25,674 nucleotides of DNA. Source: JAXGPP01 sp964436865. Its GTDB lineage: Bacteria > Planctomycetota > Planctomycetia > Pirellulales > Thermoguttaceae. How positions within the stretch are numbered: the stretch's first letter is position 1; each line of letters begins with the position of its first letter. Shown piece by piece: positions 1 through 9,702 of this stretch. The stretch is from assembly GCA_964436865.1 (NCBI GenBank), contig CAYTFK010000063.1, forward strand, positions 1 through 25,674. Direction: 5' to 3'. Under the pieces are notes generated by a model, which had not been told where the DNA came from, searched no databases, and was given only the letters and a program-made list of their open reading frames with translations. The translations under genes were made by a program, and so were the position numbers.

Positions 1-2946
1 GACCTGCTGACCGAAGAGCAGATCGCCGGCACGCTCGAGGATCTCGCCCGGCAGAAAGTGAAGCAGGCCTTCGTCCACCCGCGGCCGGGCCTGATGACGC
101 CTTATCTCAGCGACGATTGGTTCCGGCTGTGGAAAGTCGCTCTGCGCGAGGCCGAGCGGCTCGACATGAACATCTGGATCTACGACGAGAACTCCTATCC
201 TTCAGGCTTTGCCGGCGGGCTGGTGCCCGACGCGATGCCCGAATCCCGCGGCCGCGGCCTGGCGATGCGCGAGGTCCCCCGGCCGGAGAACCTCGGCCCC
301 GAAGTGGCGGCCGTGTTCCACATGACCGGCGACGGTTACGAGCAGGTGACCGGCGCAGCTCGTGCCGGCCAGTCGCTGCCCGAAGGCAAGTACATGGTCT
401 TCTCCTGGATTGAGGCCCCGGCGGGCGGTTGGTTCGCCGGCAAGTGGTACGTCGATTTGCTCAAACCGGGGGTGACGGAAAAATTCATCGAAGTGACCCT
501 GGAACCGTACCGACGGGAGATCGGCCAGGAGTTCGGCGGCCGTTGTCCGGGGGTATTCACCGACGAGCCGCACCTGGCCCCGGCGGGCGGCATCCACTGG
601 AACGAGCACCTGGCCGAGGAATCACAAAAGCGGTGGGGCTACAACATCGCCGACCATCTCCCTGCTCTGCTGCGGCCGACAGGCGATTGGCAGCGAGTGC
701 GGCACAATTATCACCAGCTTCTGCTGGAACAGTTCATCGAGCATTGGGCGAAGCCCTGCTACGAGTATTGCGAACAGCACAATCTGGAGTTCACCGGCCA
801 CTATTGGGAACACGGCTGGCCGGAGACGTCCCACGGGCCGGACAACATGGCAATGTACGCCTGGCACCAGCGGCCGGCGATCGATTGCCTGATGAACCAG
901 TACGATGAAGGAGTAAACGCCCAGTTCGGCAACGCGCGGTTTGTCAGAGAGCTTGCGAGCGCGGCCAACCAGATGGGACGCCAGCGCACTCTCTGCGAGG
1001 CCTACGGGGCCGGCGGCTGGGACCTCCGCTTCGAGGACATGAAGCGGATTGGCGACTGGCTCTACGTGCTGGGCGTGAACACGATGGACGAGCACCTGTC
1101 GTACATCACGCTCCGCGGTGCGCGCAAGCGCGATCATCCGCAGTCGTTTTCTTACCACGAGCCGTGGTGGGAAGATTACCACGTAATGGCCGAATACTTC
1201 ACACGGCTCTCGGCGGCCATATCATCAGGCAAGCAGGTCAACCGAATCCTGGTCCTCGAGCCCACCACTTCGGCATGGCTCTATCAACCGGATCCTGGCC
1301 ACAAGCAGCAACTGGGGCAACTCGGCAACGAGTTCCAAGATCTGGTCAACCGCCTTGAGGCGGCCCAGGTGGAGTACGACCTCGGCTGCGAGCAGATCAT
1401 GGGCGACCACGGAAGCGTGAGCGGCAAGCAACTCCGCATCGGGAAGGCCGAGTACCACACGGTGGTCCTCCCGCCGGGCGCCACAGGCCTAAACGGCAAG
1501 ACGGCGAAGCTGATCGCAGACTTCGCCCATGCCGGGGGACGCGTCATCTGCTGCGGTGACCCACCCTGCCTGGTCGATGGACAACCTTCGGATCGAATGC
1601 AAAAGGCTGCCGATCAGAGCGGCTGGGCTCGGCTGGAGGCCGCAAAGCTGCCTGAAACGCTCCTGTCACTCTCCGACGATGGCTTTGCGATCCGGCGCGA
1701 CAAGGGCGATACCGGCAAACTCTTCCACCAGCGCCGTCGCCTCGATGACGGCGAGTTGCTCTTCCTCGTCAATACGAGCATCGAAGCTCCCTCAACCGGC
1801 AGCTTCGTTGCCAAGGGGGCGAGCATCGAGCAATGGGACCCGCAGACCGGCGCGGCGTCGCCCTACGACTGCACTTCGAATGACGGCACCCTCGAAGCCC
1901 GCTATAGCCTTCCACCCTGCGGCAGCCTGCTCGTGCTGCTGTCGGGCAAGCCGGCTTCTGCTGCCGCAGCAAGACCGGCAGCCGCCGATGCAGTGACGCT
2001 CAAACCGGACGGCCAGATGCAGATTCGCCGGCTCGGCCCCAACGTGCTCACGCTCGACTACGTCGACATCACCGCCGGGGGCGAGACGCGAAAGAGCGTC
2101 TACTTCTACGTCGCCAACCAGATGGCATTCCAGAAGAACGGCATGCCTCGCAATCCATGGGATAGCGAAGTCCAGTTCCGCGACGAGCTGATCCGCAAGA
2201 CATTTCCGCCCGAAAGCGGCTTCGAGGTAAGTTACCGTTTCACGGTTGACGGCGAAGTGCCAGAGCGGCTCGGCATCGTGATCGAGCGGCCCGACTTGTA
2301 CTCAATCACCTGCAACGGCCAGCCGGTTCAAGCGAATGCCGGCGACTGGTGGCTCGACCGCGTCTTCCTTCAGATCCCGATTGCCAAACAGGCCAAGACG
2401 GGCGAAAACGTGGTGACGCTCAAGGCGCAGCCGTTCAGCATCTTGCATGAAATCGAGCCCGCCTACGTGACCGGCGATTTCCGCCTGCAGGCGACCGATG
2501 CCGGGTTCGTGATCACTGCCGATGAGCCGCTCGAGCTTGGAAACTGGAACGAACAGGGCCACCCGTTCTACGCCGAGGGTGTAGCTTACACCCAGACCTT
2601 CTCGACCACGAAGAAGAGCGGCCGCTACGAGGTGTCCCTGCCGGCCTGGTACGGAAGCGTAGCTCGAGTGAGCGTCAACGGCCAGCCGGCCAGCCGACTT
2701 GCCTACCAGCCTTGGACCTGCGATATCACCGACGCCATCCAGGCAGGAAAGAACACGGTCGAAGTGGTGATCGTCGGCACATTGAAGAATACGCTCGGTC
2801 CACACCACGGCAATCCGCGACTCGGCGCCGCGTGGCCGCACGCATTCCGGGTAGCGCCGGAGAGCGGCCCGCCGCCCGGCGGAGGGTACCATACGGTAGG
2901 CTATGGCCTGCTGGAACCGTTTGTCCTGACGAATCGGCCGGAATAG
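1..2946 (+). CDS. GH106-like glycoside hydrolase (putative alpha-L-rhamnosidase), 5' end outside window
   Basis: This is the 3' part of a long glycoside hydrolase. The frame is open from base 1, so the true start lies upstream; the GTG at 58 is internal. A TIM-barrel-type catalytic region carries MNIWIYDENSYPSG (from about 166), GVFTDEP (Glu codon 565-567) and TLCEAYG (Glu codon 997-999), followed by GDWLYVLGVN. These resemble the GH106 and related GH2-clan families, in which carboxylates of this kind are catalytic. The C-terminal part (about 2200-2900) looks like a beta-sandwich sugar-binding domain, with VSVNGQPA and a terminal CDITDAIQAGKNTVEV stretch. The likely role is release of terminal rhamnose or a related sugar from a plant or algal polysaccharide or glycoside. 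A signal peptide cannot be assessed because the N-terminus is missing. The family is likely; the substrate is inferred and other hydrolase activities remain possible. Confidence 0.75.
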   Translation, partial: DLLTEEQIAGTLEDLARQKVKQAFVHPRPGLMTPYLSDDWFRLWKVALREAERLDMNIWIYDENSYPSGFAGGLVPDAMPESRGRGLAMREVPRPENLGPEVAAVFHMTGDGYEQVTGAARAGQSLPEGKYMVFSWIEAPAGGWFAGKWYVDLLKPGVTEKFIEVTLEPYRREIGQEFGGRCPGVFTDEPHLAPAGGIHWNEHLAEESQKRWGYNIADHLPALLRPTGDWQRVRHNYHQLLLEQFIEHWAKPCYEYCEQHNLEFTGHYWEHGWPETSHGPDNMAMYAWHQRPAIDCLMNQYDEGVNAQFGNARFVRELASAANQMGRQRTLCEAYGAGGWDLRFEDMKRIGDWLYVLGVNTMDEHLSYITLRGARKRDHPQSFSYHEPWWEDYHVMAEYFTRLSAAISSGKQVNRILVLEPTTSAWLYQPDPGHKQQLGQLGNEFQDLVNRLEAAQVEYDLGCEQIMGDHGSVSGKQLRIGKAEYHTVVLPPGATGLNGKTAKLIADFAHAGGRVICCGDPPCLVDGQPSDRMQKAADQSGWARLEAAKLPETLLSLSDDGFAIRRDKGDTGKLFHQRRRLDDGELLFLVNTSIEAPSTGSFVAKGASIEQWDPQTGAASPYDCTSNDGTLEARYSLPPCGSLLVLLSGKPASAAAARPAAADAVTLKPDGQMQIRRLGPNVLTLDYVDITAGGETRKSVYFYVANQMAFQKNGMPRNPWDSEVQFRDELIRKTFPPESGFEVSYRFTVDGEVPERLGIVIERPDLYSITCNGQPVQANAGDWWLDRVFLQIPIAKQAKTGENVVTLKAQPFSILHEIEPAYVTGDFRLQATDAGFVITADEPLELGNWNEQGHPFYAEGVAYTQTFSTTKKSGRYEVSLPAWYGSVARVSVNGQPASRLAYQPWTCDITDAIQAGKNTVEVVIVGTLKNTLGPHHGNPRLGAAWPHAFRVAPESGPPPGGGYHTVGYGLLEPFVLTNRPE

Positions 2947-3020
2947 CATAACGGTGATCTGCGCCGCGCGCTGAGGCGGAGCGAAGTCGTTTTGCCCGGC
3001 GGCGGCGTCAGGAGAACCGC

Positions 3021-3962
3021 ATGACAACCGATGGCCAACCCCCGTCTACCGTGTATCGCAAGCGACGGGTTCTCGTGGTCTGCAATCGCCCGGCGGAGGC
3101 CGACGAGGCCTTCGCCGCGGCCATTGAGGAGAGCCGGTCGAGGGGGCACGAAGTCACCGTTCGGCCGATCGACCATCCCTCCGAGGCAAGCCACCTCACC
3201 GAGGAGGCGATCGAGGCGGGTGTCGATACCGTCGTCGCTGCCGGCGGAGACGGTACGCTGCATGGGGTGCTCAACGGAGTGCTCAAGGACAACCGCGCTG
3301 CGTGCTCCGTCGGCCTCGTGCCCTTCGGAACCGGCAACGATTTTGCCACCGCCTGCGGCATTCCGTCCGACGATCCGAAGTTGGCATTCCAGTTGGCCGT
3401 CGAGACCCAGGCTGTGCCGATCGACGTGGGCCGGGTGAACGGCCACTGGTTCGTGAATGCTGCCAGCGGCGGTTTTGGGGCCGAGGTGACCACCGACACG
3501 CCCCAGGGCCTCAAGCAGGTGCTGGGCCGCTTCGCCTATTTTCTCACCGGCCTGGTGCAGTTCACCCAGGTTGAACCGCGCTATGCGCGCCTCACCGGCC
3601 CCGATTTCGACTGGGAGGGAGATTTGCTGGCGCTAGCAGTGGCCAACGGGCCGCAGGCCGGCGGCGGCTTCCGCTTGGCCCCTCAGGCGGTACTCGACGA
3701 CGGGATGTTCGACGTCGTCGTTATCCCCAACGTATCCTGGACGGAGTTGGGCACGCTGCTGTCGGACTACATGACGCTGCGTCCCGAGGCCAATTTGGAT
3801 CGGGTAGTCTATACGCGCGTTCCGTGGGTCGAAGTCCAAACTCGGGAGGAGATGCAAGTCAACGTAGATGGCGAACCGATACACGGCACGATGTTCCGGT
3901 TCGAGTTGCGGCCGCGGGCGCTGCCGTTTCACCTGCTGCCGACGGCGCCAATAACGGGCTGA
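3021..3962 (+). CDS. YegS/diacylglycerol kinase-like lipid kinase
   Basis: 313-residue protein with the DAGKc catalytic domain. It has the nucleotide-binding GGDGT motif (residues 75-79, followed by LHGVLNGVL) and the PFGTGNDFA motif (101-109), then VNAASGGFGAEV (about 145-156), and NVDGEPI near the C-terminus, as in YegS and DgkB proteins. Family members phosphorylate diacylglycerol or related lipids with ATP at the membrane. A shorter relative is the NAD kinase fold, but the GTGND motif favours the lipid kinase group. The ATG at 3021 is preceded by AGGAG at 3010-3014 with six bases of spacing, which supports this start. Length is normal for the family. The gene lies 74 bp after the glycoside hydrolase and converges on the sugar isomerase gene. 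The actual lipid substrate cannot be read from the sequence. Confidence 0.88.
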   Translation: MTTDGQPPSTVYRKRRVLVVCNRPAEADEAFAAAIEESRSRGHEVTVRPIDHPSEASHLTEEAIEAGVDTVVAAGGDGTLHGVLNGVLKDNRAACSVGLVPFGTGNDFATACGIPSDDPKLAFQLAVETQAVPIDVGRVNGHWFVNAASGGFGAEVTTDTPQGLKQVLGRFAYFLTGLVQFTQVEPRYARLTGPDFDWEGDLLALAVANGPQAGGGFRLAPQAVLDDGMFDVVVIPNVSWTELGTLLSDYMTLRPEANLDRVVYTRVPWVEVQTREEMQVNVDGEPIHGTMFRFELRPRALPFHLLPTAPITG

Positions 3963-4044
3963 GTGAGCGCGGACAGCAGAAGAGAAGGCACCCGACCGTC
4001 AGTCAGGGTGCTCTGATCGAAAGCGCTGAACCGAGAGAATGGAT

Positions 4045-4070
4045 CCCCTCTCCCGCGAACGGGAGAGGGG
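4045..4070. terminator. Perfect 11-bp hairpin between convergent genes (bidirectional terminator or REP-like repeat)
   Basis: CCCCTCTCCCG (4045-4055), a CGAA loop (4056-4059) and CGGGAGAGGGG (4060-4070) form a perfect 11-bp stem. It sits in the 126-bp gap between the 3' ends of the lipid kinase and the sugar isomerase, so it could stop transcription from both sides. No T-tract follows on either strand, so it is not a textbook intrinsic terminator. The CCCCTCTCCC/GGGAGAGGGG pattern resembles dispersed intergenic palindromes of the REP type. Confidence 0.6.
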
Positions 4071-4088
4071 TGTGTCGGTCCGTTCGCG

Positions 4089-5105
<1,017 letters not shown>

Positions 5106-5271
5106 GCTGTGCTCCTCCGCGATCTAACGTGGGATACCGTATTCTGGGATGTCGGACGCGCCGCACCGGGGACCCCGCCGGAGGGTTCGACCGAAGACTA
5201 TCGGTGGCTATTGTGACATATCCGGTCACGGCTGCAACTCCCCCCTGTGCGGCGGAGGACGAGCCGCGGGC

Positions 5272-5277
5272 TATAAT
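5272..5277 (+). promoter_or_regulatory. TATAAT -10-like box in the divergent spacer 5106-5340
   Basis: A perfect TATAAT lies 64 bp before the ATG at 5341. No convincing -35 hexamer is found 16-18 bp upstream. In the same 235-bp spacer, a small dyad GTGAC (5213-5217)/GTCAC (5225-5229) with a 7-base loop could be an operator; this is weak. The remainder of the spacer shows nothing recognisable. Confidence 0.35.
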
Positions 5278-5325
5278 CGGAGGAGGGGCTGAATAGGCCC
5301 CGTTTCGGCCCGGTTCGAATAGAGC

Positions 5326-5331
5326 AAGGAG
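5326..5331 (+). promoter_or_regulatory. Ribosome binding site deciding the start at 5341
   Basis: AAGGAG ends directly against an in-frame TTG (5332), which is too close for initiation, but lies nine bases before the ATG at 5341. The ATG is therefore the preferred start of the secreted protein. Confidence 0.6.
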
Positions 5332-5340
5332 TTGATTGCC

Positions 5341-6363
5341 ATGCGGTTCGGCGGACTGGTGTTCCCGCTCGCGATCGTTCTTCCCAGCGTCGCCCTGGCG
5401 GCGGGCCGAGTGGAGCTTGAGGTCTATATCGAGGCACGGGTGCCGGCGACGGCTGGCCAGGAATGGTTGCGGGCGCTGGGCCAGGCAGGGGTGCAAAACC
5501 TGCGGATTCGCTCTGAGCGGCCGGGGGATGCGATGGGCATCGAGCGGCGGGGACCGGATTCGTCGCCGACCTACCTCGTAACCGGGGCGCTAGTTTCGAC
5601 GGGTGAAATCTCTGTGCCTGGAGCGCGCTTTCGGCCGACCGAGGCTCGGCGGCTGGCGGCGTGGCTCGACGACTTGGCGGCTCACGGTCCGCCCAGCGAG
5701 CGCGAGGCAAAGGGGGCATTCGGACTGGGCAGCAGCGCCCTGGATCGAGCCCGCCGCGACCTGGCCCAGCCAGTCGACTTCTCTACCCAGGGAATCGCCC
5801 GAGCTGACTTCATTCGCCGCGTCGCCCCAACGCTCGCCTCGCCACTCCGGGCCGATGCTTCGCTACGCGAGCCCGCCCAGAGCGACACGATCGCTGAGGA
5901 ACTGTCCGGTGTGTCGTGCGGCACGGCTTTGGCTTGCGTCGTACGGCCGCTGGGATTTGCCCTCGTCGTGGGAGAGACCGGATCCGGTGGCATCGAATAT
6001 CGGATTGTGCCCGCGCGAAAGGATATGGAAATCTGGCCGGTGGGCTGGGAGTCGGAGAAGCGGCCCGCGGAAATCCTGCCGGCGATGCACGAGTTTCTCG
6101 ATATCAACGTGCAAAATGTGCCGATCACCACCGTTCTCAAGGCGGTTGGCGAGCGACTCAAAGTGCCCGTGCTGGTGGATCACAACGCGCTGGCCCGCCA
6201 CGGCATCGATCCCGAAAAAGCGATCGTCAATCTGCCTCAGCGGCGAACAACCTACAGCCTGCTTCTGGACAAGACGCTGTTTCAAGCCAAGCTGAAAAGC
6301 GAGGTTCGGCTGGACGAAGCCGGCAAGCCTCTGTTGTGGATCACCACGCTCAAACCGATCTGA
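5341..6363 (+). CDS. Secreted protein of unknown function with C-terminal STN/secretin-like domain
   Basis: 340-residue protein. It begins with a clear signal peptide (MRFGG, a hydrophobic run, and a probable ALA-AG cleavage near residue 20), so it is exported. I do not recognise the middle, which holds charged and Ala/Arg-rich stretches. The last roughly 90 residues start at FLDINVQNVPITTVLKAVG, continue with PVLVDHNAL and a YSLLLDKTLFQAKL stretch, and end LLWITTLKPI. This matches the pattern of short secretin/TonB N-terminal (STN-like) domains that occur widely in planctomycete secreted proteins, where a helix and two strands pair with a partner. No catalytic motif is visible. It stands alone: divergent from the isomerase and convergent with the oligoendopeptidase. 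A part in the cell envelope is an inference. That it is a real, exported gene is fairly certain; its role is not. Confidence 0.75.
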   Translation: MRFGGLVFPLAIVLPSVALAAGRVELEVYIEARVPATAGQEWLRALGQAGVQNLRIRSERPGDAMGIERRGPDSSPTYLVTGALVSTGEISVPGARFRPTEARRLAAWLDDLAAHGPPSEREAKGAFGLGSSALDRARRDLAQPVDFSTQGIARADFIRRVAPTLASPLRADASLREPAQSDTIAEELSGVSCGTALACVVRPLGFALVVGETGSGGIEYRIVPARKDMEIWPVGWESEKRPAEILPAMHEFLDINVQNVPITTVLKAVGERLKVPVLVDHNALARHGIDPEKAIVNLPQRRTTYSLLLDKTLFQAKLKSEVRLDEAGKPLLWITTLKPI

Positions 6364-6442
6364 GGGGCCGTCGACGAAGAGTCACTCTTCCGCCCACAGA
6401 ATCGCCGGGCGGAGAGCGACTTGCGGGAAGACCAGAGTAATC

Positions 6443-6459
6443 GCGGCCGGGACGGCCGC
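6443..6459. terminator. GC-rich hairpin between convergent genes
   Basis: GCGGCCG (6443-6449), loop GGA and CGGCCGC (6453-6459) make a 7-bp GC-only stem in the 131-bp gap between the secreted protein and the oligoendopeptidase, both of which end here. A second weaker dyad, GAAGAG/CTCTTC, lies at 6376-6390, just after the stop at 6363. Neither is followed by a T-tract. Confidence 0.4.
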
Positions 6460-6494
6460 AACACAACAGCTTCCGCCAGAATCTCCGGATCCCC

Positions 6495-8300
6495 TCAGCC
6501 CATCAGTTCGTCGAGTTCATCGACCAGTCGGCCGAAGCGTTCCAGCGCGGTATCAACGGCGGCCGGTTGCTCCATGTCGACACCCGCATCGCGGAGCAGG
6601 TCGAGCGGATCCTTGGAGGAGCCGCCGCGGAGGAAGTTGAGATAGTCCTCCAGTTCTCCCTCGGCGCCGCCGAGCACGCGCTCGGCCAGGGCGATGGCGG
6701 CCGACATGCCGGTGGCGTATTTGTAGACGTAAAACGCCCGGTAGAAGTGCGGGATGCGGAAGCACTCCAGGGAAAGTTCTTCGTCAATTGCGAAGTCGGG
6801 TCCGAAGTAGCGTTCGAGCAATTCGCGATAAACGCTCTTGAAGCGGTCGACCGTGAGCGGCTCGCCCGATTCGGCCAGACCATGCGTGATCCTCTCGAAT
6901 TCAGCGAACATCGTCTGGCGGAAGATCGTGCCTCGCATGGCGTCGATCTGCCGGTTCACCAGGTACGCCCGGCGCCGATCGTCGCGGGCCTTTCCCATCA
7001 GGTGCCGGCTGAGGAGTTCCTCATTGAACGTGCTGGCTACTTCGGCGACGAAAATCGTGTAGTCGTAGTACTGATAGGGCTGGCTCTTCGCCGAATAGTG
7101 GCTGTGCATCGAATGGCCGGCCTCGTGGGCCAGCGTGAACACGTGGTCGAGCACGTCGGGCTGATAGTTCATGAGAATGTACGGGTCGCCGTCGAAAGAG
7201 CCTGCGCTGAACGCGCCGCTCTGCTTGCCGCGATTCTCATAGCGATCGCACCAGCGGCCACGCAGTCCGCGGGCGAGGATTTCGCCATACTCGGCGCCCA
7301 AGGGGGCCAAAGCCTCGATGACCAGATCCACCGCCTCGTCCCACTGGTGCCGGGTCTCCAGCTCGCTGAGGATCGGCACGTAGGTGTCGTAATGGTGAAT
7401 CTCCTTGAGCTTCATTCTCCGGCGGCGGAGATCGTAATAGCGGTACAGCGAGGGAAGGTGGCGGTGCACCGAAGCGACGAGTTGATCGTACACCGATACG
7501 GGTACGCGATCGGGAAATAGGGCCGCCTCCAATGCGCTGGAAAACCTGCGCGCCCTGGCGTAGTAGATGTCGCGTTGGATCGAGCCCTCTAGCGCGGCTG
7601 CCAGCGTGTACTGGTGCTCCGCATACGACCGGTAGTATTGGTGAAACGCCCGTTGCCGGACGGTGCGCTTCGGTGAATGCAGCAGCGTCGAGAAAGTGGC
7701 ATGGCTCAGCTCGACCAATTCGCCTTTCTCATTCTTCGTGTTGCCGAAACGGAGATCGGCGTTGTTGAGCTGGCGGAAAATCTTGCCGGCCGCCTGCGCC
7801 ATCTCCGTCTGCATCGCCAGCAGCCGCTCCTCGCTCTCGGAGAGCGTGTGCGGCTTGTATCGCAGCAGCCGTTCCAGTTGCAGCCGGTAAGAAGCAAGTC
7901 GCTCGTCCTGGAGATACTCCTGCATCCGCGCAGTGGGAATGGCGAGGATCTCCGGACGGATGTACGCCGCCGCCTGGCCCGCGCGGCTGGCGGCGTTGGT
8001 GTAGCGGCCCTGCATGCGCTGATAGCTGCTGTTGGTGGTGTCTTCCGCGACCCTGAGCATCGCATAAACCCCCAGCCGCTCGCCGGCACGGTCGAAATCG
8101 CGGTCGAAGTCCAGGCACGACAGCAGCATGCCAGCGTCGGCGGCCAGCTTGCCTTCAAACCGTCCGTAGTCGCCGATCCGGGCTTCCCATTCAGCGAACG
8201 CCTTCTCCCAGGCGTCGTCGCCGGCAAAGAGGCTGGAGAGGTCCCAGGTGTCGCCCGGCTTGACCTCGCTCCGCGCGGGAAGCTGTTTCAGCTCTTTCAT
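6495..8300 (-). CDS. pepF: Oligoendopeptidase F (peptidase family M3B)
   Basis: 601-residue zinc metallopeptidase. The zinc-binding HEAGH motif is at residues 392-396 (TLAHEAGHSMHSHYS), and the third ligand is probably Glu420 in AEVASTFNEE, 23 residues after the second His, as the family requires. The C-terminal part has FRIPHFYRAFYVYKYATG, typical of oligoendopeptidase F. The N-terminal helical domain carries WDLSSLF near the start, another family hallmark. These enzymes cut short peptides in the cytoplasm during protein turnover. The chosen start is the ATG at 8300; an in-frame TTG at 8336 would add 12 residues but has no ribosome binding site. The site before the ATG is also weak, so the start is only probable. 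The gene lies 58 bp downstream of fabH on the same strand and may be cotranscribed with it. Length is normal for the family. Confidence 0.92.
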   Translation of the reverse strand: MKELKQLPARSEVKPGDTWDLSSLFAGDDAWEKAFAEWEARIGDYGRFEGKLAADAGMLLSCLDFDRDFDRAGERLGVYAMLRVAEDTTNSSYQRMQGRYTNAASRAGQAAAYIRPEILAIPTARMQEYLQDERLASYRLQLERLLRYKPHTLSESEERLLAMQTEMAQAAGKIFRQLNNADLRFGNTKNEKGELVELSHATFSTLLHSPKRTVRQRAFHQYYRSYAEHQYTLAAALEGSIQRDIYYARARRFSSALEAALFPDRVPVSVYDQLVASVHRHLPSLYRYYDLRRRRMKLKEIHHYDTYVPILSELETRHQWDEAVDLVIEALAPLGAEYGEILARGLRGRWCDRYENRGKQSGAFSAGSFDGDPYILMNYQPDVLDHVFTLAHEAGHSMHSHYSAKSQPYQYYDYTIFVAEVASTFNEELLSRHLMGKARDDRRRAYLVNRQIDAMRGTIFRQTMFAEFERITHGLAESGEPLTVDRFKSVYRELLERYFGPDFAIDEELSLECFRIPHFYRAFYVYKYATGMSAAIALAERVLGGAEGELEDYLNFLRGGSSKDPLDLLRDAGVDMEQPAAVDTALERFGRLVDELDELMG

Positions 8301-8358
8301 GAGTCGATCCGTTGACCTTGAGAAGGGGCGGGGCAAAAGACGACGGACAGCGGGGAGT

Positions 8359-9330
8359 TTACCAGCGGATCAGCGCGGTGCCCCACACCAGCCCGGCGCC
8401 GAAGCCGCTGAGCAGGATGTGATCGCCGCGATTGATACGCCCGGCCCGCTGTGCCTCGTCGAGCACCAACGGGATACTGCCGGCGGAAGTGTTGCCGTAG
8501 CGGTCTACATTGTTGAACATCTGGCGCTGATCGATCTTCAACTCTTCGGCGGCTGCGTTGATGATCCGCAGATTGGCCTGGTGAAAGACCACCAGGTCGA
8601 GATCCTCGATCGTCATTCCGGCCGCCCGGAGCACGTCGGTGGTCGTATCGTGCAGCAGTCGCACAGCCCACTTGAAGATGGGCCGGCCTTCCATATGCAT
8701 ATAGTGCAAGCCATCGGCCGAGGGTCCGTGGTGAAACGGAAGCCGCGAGCCACCCATGCGGCGGCAGAGCAAGTCGGTGCCCGAACCGTCCGAGCCGAAC
8801 GCGCAGGAGAGAAACCCTTGCTCCGGGCTGCCGGGCGCCAAGATCACGGCGCCGGCGCCGTCGCCAAACAACGGATAGATCCTGGCGTCGGCCGGATTGA
8901 CGATCCGCGAGTTGCAGTCAGCGCCGATGACCAGGGCCAGCCTGCTGGAACCCGTGGCGACAAACTGCATCGCCGTGTACATCGCATAAACGAAGCTCGC
9001 GCAGGCAGCCTGGATGTCCATGGCCGGCGCCCGCAGACCAAGCCGATCCTGCACCAGGCAGGCGGTGGCGGGCAGCGGCATGTCGGGAGTGAATGTGCCG
9101 AGAATCAGCAGGTCGATGTCGTCGGGCGAAACACCCGCCGAATCCATCGCCCGGCGGGCTGCTTCCGTTGCCAGATCGCTTGTCGCCACTCCCTCCGGGG
9201 CATGCCGTCGCTGGTGAATACCCGTCCGCTGCACAATCCAGTCGGTGTCGTGTCCCAGCGAGGCAAGATCTTCGTTGCGGACGCAGCAGTCGGGAACACT
9301 GCTGCCCATTCCCACCACTTGAACGCCCAT
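8359..9330 (-). CDS. fabH: 3-oxoacyl-[acyl-carrier-protein] synthase III (KAS III)
   Basis: Thiolase-fold condensing enzyme of about 323 residues with the full KAS III triad: Cys110 (IQAACASFVYA), His250 (VVFHQAN) and Asn280 (YGNTSAGS). The DTDWIVQRTGI motif near the N-terminus and the C-terminal SGFGAGLVWG are also typical. It would condense acetyl-CoA or another primer with malonyl-ACP to start type II fatty acid synthesis in the cytoplasm. The ATG at 9330 gives the usual N-terminus (MGVQVVGMGSSVP) and follows GGGGAGG (reverse complement of 9334-9340), though the spacing of three bases is short. In-frame ATGs at 9342 and 9399 would add 4 or 23 residues and lack a ribosome binding site. The rest of the fatty acid genes (fabD, fabG, acpP) are not nearby, so this may be a stand-alone copy. 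Its 5' end faces the divergent NRDE gene; pepF follows. Confidence 0.92.
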   Translation of the reverse strand: MGVQVVGMGSSVPDCCVRNEDLASLGHDTDWIVQRTGIHQRRHAPEGVATSDLATEAARRAMDSAGVSPDDIDLLILGTFTPDMPLPATACLVQDRLGLRAPAMDIQAACASFVYAMYTAMQFVATGSSRLALVIGADCNSRIVNPADARIYPLFGDGAGAVILAPGSPEQGFLSCAFGSDGSGTDLLCRRMGGSRLPFHHGPSADGLHYMHMEGRPIFKWAVRLLHDTTTDVLRAAGMTIEDLDLVVFHQANLRIINAAAEELKIDQRQMFNNVDRYGNTSAGSIPLVLDEAQRAGRINRGDHILLSGFGAGLVWGTALIRW

Positions 9331-9702
9331 CAACCTCCCCATGCGGGACTGTGTGTGGAGATGGATTCGATCGGGAGGCTGGTGGGCTCTACTCGTCATG
9401 CTCGGTCCAAAGACGCTGTTTCAGAACCTTGTTCGCCCATCCGGCTGATCGGGTCTGAGTCGAAGATTCTGAGACGGTTATTCAAAAGGCTTGAGTGCAG
9501 GGGGCGTCGCCCCAGACCCATTCGTGATCCCGTCAGCGCGCGGCGGTCGCGCAATGGGCGAACTTGAAGCGTACGGCCTTCCCGCCGCCTTCTCAAGTAG
9601 AAAAATCTGCGATCCGCCCGCTTCCCCTTGATAAGGGGGTGTCATAATCGCCGATCAACGGCTAAGTTAGCCAATTGTGGGATGGCCGAACAGGACGAAT
9701 CG
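9331..9702. other. 372-bp divergent intergenic region between fabH and the NRDE gene
   Basis: This is the longest spacer in the window. I see no convincing gene in it. It holds GGGGCG-T-CGCCCC (9501-9513), a short palindrome of unclear meaning, and CCCCTT-GAT-AAGGGG (9624-9638), a 6-bp dyad next to a -10-like CATAAT, which could be an operator. Upstream in-frame starts for the NRDE protein at 9628 and near 9682 also fall here but are less likely than 9703. Confidence 0.5.
9643..9648 (+). promoter_or_regulatory. CATAAT -10-like box upstream of the NRDE gene
   Basis: CATAAT lies 55 bp before the ATG at 9703 and five bases after the CCCCTT/AAGGGG dyad (9624-9638). No good -35 hexamer is seen at 16-18 bp. 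If it is a promoter, the dyad would overlap the spacer between -35 and -10 and could bind a regulator. Confidence 0.3.

Noticed and set aside
5212..5229. CRP-like site (TGTGA...TCACG) in the spacer before the secreted protein
   Set aside because: The half-sites are nine bases apart instead of six, and the right half is imperfect. It is mentioned only as a weak dyad.
9501..9513. GGGGCG-T-CGCCCC palindrome as a terminator
   Set aside because: It lies between two divergent genes where no terminator is needed, and a one-base loop is not feasible without melting the inner pairs.
8248..9567. 439-codon plus-strand open frame opposite fabH
   Set aside because: It overlaps the well-supported fabH and the start of pepF, has no recognisable motif, and is rich in Arg, Gly and His as expected for antisense reading of GC-rich coding DNA.
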